Assembly (NCBI RefSeq): GCF_004854025.1
Contig: NZ_STGM01000006.1
Location: 1 to 64,000, forward strand
DNA length: 64,000 nucleotides
Reading direction: 5' to 3'
Source: Microbacterium hydrothermale
GTDB taxonomy: Bacteria; Actinomycetota; Actinomycetes; Actinomycetales; Microbacteriaceae
The position numbers and the translations under genes are program-made. The notes under the pieces were generated by a model. That model ran no database searches, was not told the DNA's origin, and saw only the letters and a list, made by a program, of their open reading frames with translations. Shown here piece by piece: positions 25,501 to 33,959 of this stretch (position 1 is its first letter; each line of letters starts with the position of its first letter).

Positions 25501-27012
25501 ATGACCCGCACGAAGCTCAAGAACGACCTCGACGGCTACGAGGTCTGGTTCGTCACCGGCAGCCAGAACCTCTACGGCGAAGAGACGCTGAAGCAGGTCG
25601 CCGAGCAGTCGCAGGCCGTCGTCGAGGGTCTGAACGGCCTCCCGGTGAAGGTCGTCTGGAAGCCGGTGCTGAAGGACTCCGACAGCATCCGCCGCATGGC
25701 CCTCGAGATCAACGGTCGTGACGACGTCATCGGCGTGATCGCGTGGATGCACACCTTCAGCCCCGCGAAGATGTGGATCGCCGGCCTCGACGCCCTGCAG
25801 AAGCCCCTGCTGCACCTGCACACGCAGGCCAACGTCGAGCTGCCGTGGAACGACATCGACTTCGACTTCATGAACCTCAACCAGGCCGCCCACGGCGACC
25901 GCGAGTTCGGGTACATCCAGACGCGCCTCGGCGTCGCGCGCAAGACGGTCGTCGGCCACGTGTCGAACCCCGCCGTGCGCCAGCAGATCGAGGACTGGGA
26001 GCGCGCCGCCGCCGGCTGGACCGCCGCCCGCACCCTCAAGCTCGCTCGCTTCGGCGACAACATGCGCTTCGTCGCCGTCACCGAGGGCGACAAGACCGAG
26101 GCCGAGCTGCGTTTCGGCGTGCAGGTCAACACGTGGGGCGTCAACGAGCTCGTCGAGGCCGTCGAGAAGGCTTCGGATGCCGACATCGACGCGCTCGTGC
26201 AGGAGTACGTCGACAGCTACGAGGTCGTCGACGAGCTGCTCCCCGGCGGGGCGCGCCACCAGTCGCTGCGCGACGGCGCCGCGATCGAGCTGGGCCTGCG
26301 CTCGTTCCTCGAGGAGGGCGGCTTCGGCGCCTTCACCACCTCGTTCGAAGACCTCGGCGCGCTGAAGCAGCTCCCGGGTCTCGCGGTGCAGCGCCTCATG
26401 GCGGAGGGCTACGGCTTCGGCGCCGAGGGCGACTGGAAGACCGCGATCCTCGTGCGCGTCGCGAACGTCATGGGTGCGGGCCTCCCCGGCGGCGCCTCGC
26501 TCATGGAGGACTACACCTACGACCTCGTCCCGGGCAACGAGCGCATCCTCGGGGCTCACATGCTCGAGGTCTCGCCCTCGCTCACCACGAAGAAGCCGCG
26601 CCTCGAGATCCACGAGCTCGGCATCGGCGGCAAGGACGACCCGGTGCGCCTGGTCTTCACCGCCGACGCGGGCCCCGCTCTCGTCGTCGCGATGAGCGAC
26701 ATGCGCGACCGCTTCCGCCTGGTGGCCAACGTCGTCGAGAACGTCGACGCCCCCGACCTGCCGAAGCTCCCCGTCGGCCGCGCGGTGTGGAAGCCCGCCC
26801 CCGACTTCGCCACCTCGGCCGGCTGCTGGCTCGCCGCCGGTGCCGCGCACCACACCGTCATGACGACGGCCGTCGGCATCGAGGTGTTCCGCGACTTCGC
26901 GGAGATCGCCAAGACCGAGCTCGTCGTCATCGACGAGGACACGACGGTCCGCGGTTTCCAGAGCGAGCTGCGCTGGAACCAGGCGTACTACCGCCTGGCC
27001 CAGGGCCTGTAA
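25501..27012 (+). CDS. araA: L-arabinose isomerase
   Basis: 503 residues, the usual length. Visible: [13 protein letters not shown] at the N-terminus, [54 protein letters not shown] and [11 protein letters not shown] (metal-binding Glu and His region), and [15 protein letters not shown] C-terminus ([11 protein letters not shown]). Converts L-arabinose to L-ribulose using Mn2+. Last gene of araDBA, followed by a terminator. AAAGGAA ribosome site before ATG. Confidence 0.98.
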   Translation: MTRTKLKNDLDGYEVWFVTGSQNLYGEETLKQVAEQSQAVVEGLNGLPVKVVWKPVLKDSDSIRRMALEINGRDDVIGVIAWMHTFSPAKMWIAGLDALQKPLLHLHTQANVELPWNDIDFDFMNLNQAAHGDREFGYIQTRLGVARKTVVGHVSNPAVRQQIEDWERAAAGWTAARTLKLARFGDNMRFVAVTEGDKTEAELRFGVQVNTWGVNELVEAVEKASDADIDALVQEYVDSYEVVDELLPGGARHQSLRDGAAIELGLRSFLEEGGFGAFTTSFEDLGALKQLPGLAVQRLMAEGYGFGAEGDWKTAILVRVANVMGAGLPGGASLMEDYTYDLVPGNERILGAHMLEVSPSLTTKKPRLEIHELGIGGKDDPVRLVFTADAGPALVVAMSDMRDRFRLVANVVENVDAPDLPKLPVGRAVWKPAPDFATSAGCWLAAGAAHHTVMTTAVGIEVFRDFAEIAKTELVVIDEDTTVRGFQSELRWNQAYYRLAQGL

Positions 27013-27017
27013 GACCC

Positions 27018-27050
27018 GTCGCCCCGGGAGCCGCACTGCCCCGGGGCGAC
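27018..27050 (+). terminator. Terminator after araA
   Basis: GTCGCCCCGGG (27018-27028) and CCCGGGGCGAC (27040-27050), a perfect 11-bp stem with an 11-nt loop, six nt after the araA stop codon. No T-run follows, as is common in high-GC actinobacteria. Confidence 0.75.
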
Positions 27051-27118
27051 GCGGCACTCGCGCGCCTCGCTCTCTCGGGGCGCGTGCCGCAGCGCCGGTT
27101 CGTCCGGCGCGCGGATCG

Positions 27119-27163
27119 TGCCCCGGAACCTCCGCAGCGGTGGGCTGCGGCGGTTCCGGGGCA
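27119..27163. repeat. Long hairpin (20-bp stem, 5-nt loop) in the araA-dgt spacer
   Basis: TGCCCCGGAACC-T-CCGCAGC (27119-27138) pairs with GCTGCGG-C-GGTTCCGGGGCA (27144-27163), 20 bp with a single mismatch around GGTGG. It lies between two convergent units and just before the tandem repeats. It could terminate transcription from either side. Confidence 0.7.
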
Positions 27164-27208
27164 TTTCCGCGTTGCGGGCGGGCGCGCCGGCGGTCGCCGC
27201 GCGAGGGG

Positions 27209-27416
27209 TTCCGGCATCCGGTGCGCCCTCGTCCCGCTTGTGGCGGTGCGTGTCCCATTTGTGGTGGGTTGAGGGGCGCTGGAGTGGCCATTTTTGGGAC
27301 ATGGGGGTCTTGGCATCCGGTGTGCGGGGGCGCCTGTGTCCCACTTGTGGCGGTGCATGTCCCACTCTTGGTGGGTTGGTGGGCGCTGGACTGGCCATTT
27401 TCGGGACATGGGGGTG
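27209..27416. repeat. Two-copy tandem repeat (~107-bp period) in a 440-nt gene-free spacer
   Basis: Two imperfect copies of a ~100-107-bp unit, each ending GGCCATTTTT/CGGGACATGGGGGT (27286 and 27393) and beginning GGCATCCGG (27213 and 27312). Each unit contains two smaller elements of the form GTCCCayTTGTGGyGG (27231, 27252, 27338, 27359). Each closes with an inverted GGGACA that can pair with TGTCCC. AT-richer runs (CATTTTTGG) stand out from the surrounding DNA. No protein or RNA gene is recognised; the rest of the 27164-27453 spacer holds nothing else I can name. Confidence 0.75.
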
Positions 27417-27453
27417 TCCGTTCCGCGGCGCCGAGGCCGCGCGTCCCGTCGGC

Positions 27454-27984
27454 TCAGCCCTCCGCGTCGCCAGGTGCGGTCGTGCGGTGCCAGTACGCCG
27501 CGGTCTTGCTGCCCACGCGCACGATTCTGTCGGCGCGAAGCTCCGACTCCGGCCAGAAGCAGAGCTCGTAGCTGTCGGGGGCGGTCTCGTCGTCGAGGAC
27601 GGTGTCCACCTCGTGGCCGGCGTCCATGGCCGTGACCGACCACCGTGCCCGGTAGGTGCCGAGCGGCAGCGTGATCTCCTCGCCGCCCTCGAAGCCCCCG
27701 AACCACAGCACCGCCTGGTCGGGACGGAAGGACACCTCGACGATGTCCTCCGCATCGTTGAGCGGGGGTTCGCTGTCGACGAGCACCACGCGCACGGGAA
27801 CCGAACCGGTGTGCAGCCCGGTCCGCAGATCCAGGAGCCCCGGAATCGCCGCGCCGCAGAGTCCGTTCACCTGGTCGGCGAACGGACGCCCCGAGACAAA
27901 GTCGTCGTAGCGCTCCTCCGGATGCAGCCAGATGAATCCGTAATGCACATGCATCGGACCGTCGAAGATCACCGTCTCCGTCAC
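27454..27984 (-). CDS. Hypothetical protein coupled to dgt (weak ComJ-like resemblance)
   Basis: 176 residues, acidic, no signal peptide or membrane segment. It begins with GTG overlapping the dgt stop codon (GTGA), so it is translationally coupled. Visible features: MHVHYGFIWLHPE near the N-terminus, a middle VEVSFRPDQAVLWFGG, and ITLPLGTYRARWSV followed by an ELCFWPES strand. The order and spacing (YxxF start, VxF strand, LPxGxY) recall the small competence protein ComJ, an immunity-like partner of the nuclease NucA. This resemblance is by eye only. No nuclease partner is next to it. Function unknown. Confidence 0.6.
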   Translation of the reverse strand: MTETVIFDGPMHVHYGFIWLHPEERYDDFVSGRPFADQVNGLCGAAIPGLLDLRTGLHTGSVPVRVVLVDSEPPLNDAEDIVEVSFRPDQAVLWFGGFEGGEEITLPLGTYRARWSVTAMDAGHEVDTVLDDETAPDSYELCFWPESELRADRIVRVGSKTAAYWHRTTAPGDAEG

Positions 27985-29558
27985 AGCCGCTGCCCCAGAG
28001 CCCACAGCCGGTCCGCGCGACCCGAGATCGCCTCCGACAGGGCGAAGGCCTGCGAATCGGTGAGGGATGCCACGTAGTCGACGATTCCGCGGGATCGCGC
28101 GAGGCGCTCGGCCTCGGCATCCGACGGTCGCCGTTCGGCGGGCAGCTGAGCGTACTGCTCGCGCGCGAGCGCGATGAGCTCCCGCAGGCGCCGCGGGGTG
28201 CGGGCGCGGTCGAGGTCGTCGTCGAGCCACTCGCCGAGGGCCCGCACCGACCGGGCGAGGATGCGGCTCATGCCGCGCTGCTGGATGGCCAGGTCGGGGC
28301 GGCTGAGCACGAAGCGCTTGTGCACGAACTTCAGTACCTCGACGTGGTGCCAGGCCCATGGCGAGAGCACGACCGGTCCCGCGCGGGGCGTGTCGAGGGG
28401 ACGCAGGCGTGCGGACTCCTGGAACCGGCGGATCCAGCGGTCGGTGAAGGCCGCGAGCCGGCGCTCGGCCGTCAGCGACCCGTCGAACGGTCGGGCGAGC
28501 AGGTCGGTGACCATCTCGGCATCCACGTCGCTGACGGCGGCGAGGAAGGCCTCGTCGTCGGCGATCCACGGGTCGTCGCGGCGCATCTTGCGGCGCAGGC
28601 GTTCGAGTCCGGCACCCGGTGCGAGCTCGGCACGCACCTCGGCGTCGTCGCGGTCGCGCCACTCGAGCACGTCGTCGAGCCAGCCGCGGAATTCCGCCGC
28701 GATCGGCGCGTGATCCAGGATGCCGGCGCGGTAGAAGTCGTCGACGTCGTGCACCGAGTACGCGATGTCGTCGGCGAGGTCCATCACGGCGCCCTCGATG
28801 CTCTGCCGCAGGGGCTCGGCATCCACCCCCTGACGCGCGTCGTCGAGGTCGGCGAGGTCGAGGTCGTACGCGGAGTACTTGTGCACCCGGTACGCCCCGT
28901 CGGGGGAGCGACGGATGCCGCGCGGCGGGCCGACCCGCTCGATGTCGGCGGCCGCGACCGACGGCGCCCACGGGTACTTCGCCGAGGCGGCGCGCACGGC
29001 GGCGGTGAGATTGAGCCCGCGCGGGGCGTTCTCGACCACGTCGAGCGAGGCGAGGATGCGGTAGGTCTGCGCGTTGCCCTCGAACCCGTCCGGGAGGCCG
29101 AGCTCCTCGCGCGCGAGGCGGTTGAGCGTCGACTCGCCGAGATGCCCGAACGGCGGGTGGCCGAGGTCGTGCGCGTAGGCCGCGGCCTCGACGACGGTGG
29201 CGTTGCAGACGTCGCCCTCGCCGGCCCGACGCGAGCTCGTGTTGAGCTGCAGGGCGACGACGCGCGCGATCGCGCTGACCTTGAGCGTGTGCGTGAGCCG
29301 GTTGTGGACCGGCGCGCCCGAGATCGACGGCGACACGACCTGCGTCACCGCCGACAGGCGCGAAAAATACGGCGAGAACTGGATGCGCTCGAGGTCGATC
29401 GACCAGGGATCGGCGCGCGCGTCGTCGCGATCGGGGAACACGCGGGATGCCGGGTTGCCGACGACGCGATCGAGGTGCGAGCCCGCGTCGGCGCCGCCGG
29501 AGACGGGGTGCACGGGCGCAGCGGCATCCGGGGGCGTGGTCTCGTCGTGCAGCGTCAT
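27981..29558 (-). CDS. dgt: Deoxyguanosinetriphosphate triphosphohydrolase-like protein
   Basis: 525-residue HD-domain hydrolase. RLSAVTQVVSP and HNRLTHTLKVS (His90), YAHDLGHPPFGHLGE (His130-Asp131, His134, His139) form the metal site; ARGLNLTAAV-like (PRGLNLTAAV) and YSAYDLDLADL follow, with MDLADDIAYSVHDVDDF completing the HD signature. It hydrolyses dNTPs to deoxynucleosides and triphosphate, adjusting dNTP pools. Start set at ATG 29558 with GAGAGGA upstream; a longer in-frame start adds an arginine-rich leader. Length exceeds the ~420 residues of many short Dgt-like proteins. Coupled to the downstream unknown gene. Confidence 0.93.
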   Translation of the reverse strand: MTLHDETTPPDAAAPVHPVSGGADAGSHLDRVVGNPASRVFPDRDDARADPWSIDLERIQFSPYFSRLSAVTQVVSPSISGAPVHNRLTHTLKVSAIARVVALQLNTSSRRAGEGDVCNATVVEAAAYAHDLGHPPFGHLGESTLNRLAREELGLPDGFEGNAQTYRILASLDVVENAPRGLNLTAAVRAASAKYPWAPSVAAADIERVGPPRGIRRSPDGAYRVHKYSAYDLDLADLDDARQGVDAEPLRQSIEGAVMDLADDIAYSVHDVDDFYRAGILDHAPIAAEFRGWLDDVLEWRDRDDAEVRAELAPGAGLERLRRKMRRDDPWIADDEAFLAAVSDVDAEMVTDLLARPFDGSLTAERRLAAFTDRWIRRFQESARLRPLDTPRAGPVVLSPWAWHHVEVLKFVHKRFVLSRPDLAIQQRGMSRILARSVRALGEWLDDDLDRARTPRRLRELIALAREQYAQLPAERRPSDAEAERLARSRGIVDYVASLTDSQAFALSEAISGRADRLWALGQRL

Positions 29559-29644
29559 CCGGTCCTCTCGCGGCCTCGGGCGATGGCGTGGGTCCACGCT
29601 AACGCGGATGGAGCGCGCCTTCGCCGCGCGGTCGCCGCGCGCGT

Positions 29645-29699
29645 GAGCGTCCGGAACACCCGGACGCTCGTGAAAGTCGTCCGGGTGTTCTGGACACTC
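29645..29699. repeat. Inverted repeat family A, copy 2
   Basis: Arms 29645-29666 and 29678-29699 (22 nt, two mismatches) around an 11-nt loop. The right arm carries CGTCCGGGTGTT then GGACACTC, the core shared with copies at 37291 and 47447. Located between the GH3 gene and dgt, both on the minus strand. Confidence 0.85.
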
Positions 29700-29727
29700 G
29701 AAGGGGCTTCGCCCCCCGGGGGGCCAC

Positions 29728-32055
29728 CTACGGCGAAGGCGCCCGCCGTACCTCCATGTCGACCACGCGCGCGTCGTCGACCGACACCTCGTACGTCGCC
29801 CCCGTCAGACGCAGCGCCACCGCCTCGTCGACCTCGGCGCACGACGGTCCCAGCCGCAGCTCCACCTCGCCCGGCTCGACCACCCGGCGCATCGCGCGAT
29901 CGCTGTACGCGAGGCGCGACGCGGGCACGGTGAAGCGCACCTCGGCGCTCTCGCCCGGATCGAGCTCGACCCGCGCGTACGCGACGAGCTGGGCGAGGGG
30001 GCGCGTGACGCTGGCCCGCGTGCGGTGGGCGTAGACCTGCACGACGTCGGCGCCGCGCACCGCCCCGGTGTTGGTCACGCGCGCGGCGACGCAGAACGCG
30101 TCGCCCGCGCGCACCTCGGCCGTCGCGGATGCCGCGACCCCGTCGACCGCGAGACCCTCGCGGCGGAACGAGGTGTACGACAGCCCGAACCCGAACGGCC
30201 GCACGGGCGTCGGGTCGGTGCTGGTCACCCCCGACGGCCCGCCGAGCAGCGGATGCAGGTACGAATACGGCTGCGCGCCGGCCGAGCGGGGGAGCGACAC
30301 CGGCAGGCGGCCCGAGGGAGCGGCATCCCCGGCGATGAGCGCCGCCAACGCGGGAGCGCCCTCTTCTCCCGGGAAGAACGCCTGCAGCACCGCCGCGGGG
30401 GCGTCGTCGCCGTCGAGCGCCCACCCCAGGGCGTACGGGCGGCCGGTCAGCAGCACGAGCACGACGGGCGTGCCGGTGGCGACGATCGCCTCGACGAGCT
30501 GCCGCTGCACACCGGGGAGCTCGAGCGAGTCGGCGTCGTTGCCCTCGCCGACGGTTCCGCGTCCGAACAGGCCCGCGCGGTCGCCGACGACGACGATCGC
30601 GACCTCGGCGTCGCGGGCGGCCGCTGCGGCCTCCGCGAAACCGGCGGTGTCGGAACCCTCGACCGCGCAGCCGGGGGCGTACGTCACCTCACCGAACCGG
30701 TCGGTCAGGGCGTCTCGCACCGTCGGCAGCGAGAAGCCCATCGGCACCCCCGGGTGATGCGCGAGCACGTGGTTCGCGAACGAGTAGCAGCCCATGAGCG
30801 CGTCGGTGCTGTCGGCGTTCGGGCCGATCACCGCGATCCGTCCGGGCTCCCGCAGCGGCAGCACGCCGTCGTTGCGCAGCAGCACCGCGCTCTCGAGCGC
30901 GAGCCGGTACGCCAGCGCGCGATGCTCGGCGTCGTCGAGGTCGACGCTCTGCGGGGGCGCGGAGAAGTCGGCATCCAGGAGTCCGAGGTCCTCCTTCTCG
31001 GCGAGCACGCGCGCGACCGCACGGTCGACGACGGCCTCGGGAAGATCCCCGGATGCCACCCGCTCAGCCAGGTGCGGATAGGCGTCGGGCCCGGGCAGCT
31101 CGACGTCGATCCCGGCCTCCAGCGCGAGCTGCGCCGCTTCGCCGAGAGAGTCGGCGATCCCGTGCATCGAGCGGAGGAACTCCACCGCGAAGTAGTCGGA
31201 GACGACCGTGCCGTCGAAGCCCCACCGGCGGCGGAGGAGGTCGGTGAGCAGCTCGCGCGACGAGGCGACGGGGACGCCGTCGATCTCGGTGTACGAGTTC
31301 ATGACGCTGCGCACCCCGCCGTCGCGCACGGCCATCTCGAACGGCGGCAGGAAGACGTCCTGCAGCTCGCGCTGACCGGCCGAGACGGGCGCGTGATTAC
31401 GGCCGGCTCGCGAGGCGGAGTACCCCACGAAGTGCTTGAGCGTCGCGTGGACGCCGGCGCCCTGCAGGCCCCGGACGTACGCCGTGCCGATCGTCGCGAC
31501 CACGTACGGATCCTCGGCGATGCACTCGTCGACCCGGCCCCACCGCGCGTCGCGCACGACGTCGAGCACGGGGGCGAGGCCCTGGTGCACCCCGAGTTCG
31601 CTCATCGAGCGGCCGATCGCGGATGCCATGAGCTCCACGGCATCCGGGTCGAACGAGGCGCCCCAGGCCAACGGCGTCGGGAAGGTCGCGGCCTTCCACG
31701 CCGCGAAGCCCGTGAGGCACTCCTCGTGCACGAGCGCGGGGATGCCGAGCCGCGTCTCGGTCTGCAGGCGGCGCTGCTCGCCCCACAGCCACGCGGCGCG
31801 CTCGACGGGGTCGACGGGCCGCGTGCCGTACACGCGCGTGAGGTGGCCGAGCCCGTGCACCGTGGCATCCGTGTAGGCGGCGGTGGTGACCTTCTCGCCC
31901 GAGAGCGGGGCGACGACCTCGTCGCCCTGGTCGACCCAGTAGCCCACGAGCTGGGCGAGCTTCTCGTCGAGGGTCATCTCGGCGACGAGGGCCCGCACGC
32001 GCGGGGAGATGCCGGCCTCGAGGGCAGCGCCGACGTCGGTGTGATGGATGGTCAT
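29728..32055 (-). CDS. GH3 beta-glucosidase/beta-xylosidase
   Basis: 775 residues, cytoplasmic (no signal peptide). GH3 N-domain: MTLDEKLAQLVGYW, the LKHFVGYS motif (Lys207/His208), RWGR at 171-174 and the nucleophile Asp287 in VVSDYFAVE. The (alpha/beta)6 C-domain follows (LRNDGVLPL, GPNADS), then a fibronectin-III-like tail with FGFGLSYTSF. It would hydrolyse terminal beta-glycosides of short oligosaccharides brought in by the transporter encoded upstream. Last gene of the ABC operon, 7 nt after the MalG-type permease. Glucosidase versus xylosidase cannot be settled from sequence alone; the pentose-rich neighbourhood favours xylo-oligosaccharides slightly. Confidence 0.93.
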   Translation of the reverse strand: MTIHHTDVGAALEAGISPRVRALVAEMTLDEKLAQLVGYWVDQGDEVVAPLSGEKVTTAAYTDATVHGLGHLTRVYGTRPVDPVERAAWLWGEQRRLQTETRLGIPALVHEECLTGFAAWKAATFPTPLAWGASFDPDAVELMASAIGRSMSELGVHQGLAPVLDVVRDARWGRVDECIAEDPYVVATIGTAYVRGLQGAGVHATLKHFVGYSASRAGRNHAPVSAGQRELQDVFLPPFEMAVRDGGVRSVMNSYTEIDGVPVASSRELLTDLLRRRWGFDGTVVSDYFAVEFLRSMHGIADSLGEAAQLALEAGIDVELPGPDAYPHLAERVASGDLPEAVVDRAVARVLAEKEDLGLLDADFSAPPQSVDLDDAEHRALAYRLALESAVLLRNDGVLPLREPGRIAVIGPNADSTDALMGCYSFANHVLAHHPGVPMGFSLPTVRDALTDRFGEVTYAPGCAVEGSDTAGFAEAAAAARDAEVAIVVVGDRAGLFGRGTVGEGNDADSLELPGVQRQLVEAIVATGTPVVLVLLTGRPYALGWALDGDDAPAAVLQAFFPGEEGAPALAALIAGDAAPSGRLPVSLPRSAGAQPYSYLHPLLGGPSGVTSTDPTPVRPFGFGLSYTSFRREGLAVDGVAASATAEVRAGDAFCVAARVTNTGAVRGADVVQVYAHRTRASVTRPLAQLVAYARVELDPGESAEVRFTVPASRLAYSDRAMRRVVEPGEVELRLGPSCAEVDEAVALRLTGATYEVSVDDARVVDMEVRRAPSP

Positions 32056-32062
32056 GATCGGG

Positions 32063-32938
32063 TCAGCCCTTCACGGCGCCGGTGAGGCCGCCGACGATCC
32101 GACGCTCGAACACGCTGAAGAACAGCAGAGCGGGGATCATCGACAGCGAGGTGAACGCGAGCACGCGCGCGGTGTCGACGGAGTACTGCGACGCGAACGC
32201 CTGGGTTCCGAGCGGCAGCGTGAAGGCGGCTTCGTTGTTGAGGATGAACAGCGGCAGCATGTACGAGTTCCAGCTGTTGACGAAGGCCAGGATGCCGACC
32301 GTCACGACCGCCGGGACGGCGAGCGGCAGCACCATGCGCCAGAAGAACCCCAGGCGGCCGAGGCCGTCGATCGAGGCGGCCTCCTGCAGCTCGTTCGGGA
32401 TCGCGGCGAGGAACGGCGACAGGATGATGATCGTCAGGGGCAGCGCGAACGCGATCTGCGGCACGATGACACCGGCGAGGGAGTTCATCAGTCCGAGGTT
32501 GCGCACGAGGATGTACAGCGGCGTGATGGCGACGGTCATCGGGAACATCAGGCCCGCCGTGAACAGCGCGAACACCGCACCGCGGCCCCGGAAGCGGTAG
32601 CGCGAGAGCGCGTACGCGGCCATCAGGCCCAGGGCGACGACGAACACCGTGGTGGCCACCGCGGCAATCGCGGAGTTGCCGACCTGTCCCCAGAAGACGC
32701 CGCTGCCGAGGACGTCGGCGTAGTTCTGCCAGTTCCACACGGTCGGGAAGCCGGCCGGGTCGACGGTGATCTCGGCGTTCGAGCGGAAGCCGCCGAGGAT
32801 GATGTAGATCACCGGGGCCAGCATCATGCCGATGAGCAGCAGCGCGACGAAGGCGACGACGACCGACGACGAGCGCTTCGATCCCGCGGCGACGCGACGC
32901 GGGGCCCGCGGGGTGACGAGGGTGGCGGTGGCGGTCAT
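32063..32938 (-). CDS. Carbohydrate ABC transporter permease (MalG type, CUT1)
   Basis: 291 residues, six membrane segments. The EAA loop ELQEAASIDGLGRLGFFWRMVLPLAVP, ~60 residues before LPLGTQAF, is the ATPase contact of CUT1 permeases. The C-terminal tail RRIVGGLTGAVKG is typical. ATG overlaps the stop of the upstream permease. The ATPase partner (MsiK-like, shared) is not encoded here, as usual for actinobacterial CUT1 systems. Confidence 0.95.
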   Translation of the reverse strand: MTATATLVTPRAPRRVAAGSKRSSSVVVAFVALLLIGMMLAPVIYIILGGFRSNAEITVDPAGFPTVWNWQNYADVLGSGVFWGQVGNSAIAAVATTVFVVALGLMAAYALSRYRFRGRGAVFALFTAGLMFPMTVAITPLYILVRNLGLMNSLAGVIVPQIAFALPLTIIILSPFLAAIPNELQEAASIDGLGRLGFFWRMVLPLAVPAVVTVGILAFVNSWNSYMLPLFILNNEAAFTLPLGTQAFASQYSVDTARVLAFTSLSMIPALLFFSVFERRIVGGLTGAVKG

Positions 32939-33948
32939 TTCGAGCCTCCGGTCAGGGCTCCGGCCGTGTCGCGTCGCAGCACGAACCGCTGGTAGACGAG
33001 CGCGACGGCGAGCGAGATGAGGAACATGACCACGGCCACGGCGCTGCCGTAGCCGAAGCTGCCCGCGTTGCGGCCGTTGGCGACCATGTACGTCGCCATG
33101 GTCGAGGTGCCCGCGGTCGAGGCGACGTACTGGCCCCAGATGATCCAGACGAGGTCGAACAGCTGCAGCGAGCCGATGATCGACAGGAACGCCCAGATGC
33201 GGATGGTCGGACCCATGAGCGGCAGCACGATGTGCCGCTGGATCTGCCAGTACGAGGCGCCGTCGATCGCGGCGGCCTCGCTGAGCTCCTCGGGGATGCC
33301 CTGGAGTCCGGCGAGGAAGAGGATGACGGCGAAGCCGATGTACTTCCAGGTGATGATGATCAACAGCGTCCAGATCGCCAGCGCCGGGTCGGAGATCCAG
33401 TCGGCGCGGAGGGCGCCCAGACCGATCTTCTCGAGGGCGCCGTTGAGGGCGCCGCCCGACTGCAGCATCAGTCCCCAGCCGAGGCCGACGACGACCTCGG
33501 AGATGACGTAGGGCACGAAGATCAGCACGCGGATGAGCGACTGCGCGCGCATTTTGCGGTTCAGCAGCAGCGCGAGGCCGAGGGCCAGCGGCCCCTGCAG
33601 CACGAGGGAGCCGACGACGATGAACGCGTTGTGGCCGAGGGCTTCGTGGAAGGCCGGGTCGGTGAGGATCGTGACGTAGTTGCGGATGCCGACGAAGTCG
33701 GTGGGGGTGCCGAAGCCCGACCACTTGTAGAAGCCGTAGTAGGCGGCCAGGGCGACGGGCAGGATGACGAACGACACGAACACCACCAGGGCGGGGCCCA
33801 GGAGGATCGCGAGTTCGCCGCGGATGCGCCAGGACTCGAGCCGCCGCCGCGCGGGCGGCCGCCCGGCCGAGGGGGCGCGGCGAGCGCCCTCCTCGACCGG
33901 GCGGCGAGACCCGGCGTCGGTCGCCGAGGTGGCGAGCTGGGTGGTCAT
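32935..33948 (-). CDS. Carbohydrate ABC transporter permease (MalF type, CUT1)
   Basis: 337 residues with a ~40-residue basic, Arg/Pro-rich cytoplasmic N-terminus, six membrane segments and the EAA loop ELSEAAAIDGASYWQIQRHIVLPLMGP. Pairs with the MalG-type permease encoded downstream with a 4-bp overlap. Preceded by the binding-protein gene with an 11-nt gap. Confidence 0.95.
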   Translation of the reverse strand: MTTQLATSATDAGSRRPVEEGARRAPSAGRPPARRRLESWRIRGELAILLGPALVVFVSFVILPVALAAYYGFYKWSGFGTPTDFVGIRNYVTILTDPAFHEALGHNAFIVVGSLVLQGPLALGLALLLNRKMRAQSLIRVLIFVPYVISEVVVGLGWGLMLQSGGALNGALEKIGLGALRADWISDPALAIWTLLIIITWKYIGFAVILFLAGLQGIPEELSEAAAIDGASYWQIQRHIVLPLMGPTIRIWAFLSIIGSLQLFDLVWIIWGQYVASTAGTSTMATYMVANGRNAGSFGYGSAVAVVMFLISLAVALVYQRFVLRRDTAGALTGGSK

Positions 33949-33959
33949 GCGGGGGATCC

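Noticed and set aside
27213..27416. Possible CRISPR array in the araA-dgt spacer
   Set aside because: Only two large imperfect units with homologous rather than unique spacers, and no cas genes; it is a tandem repeat.
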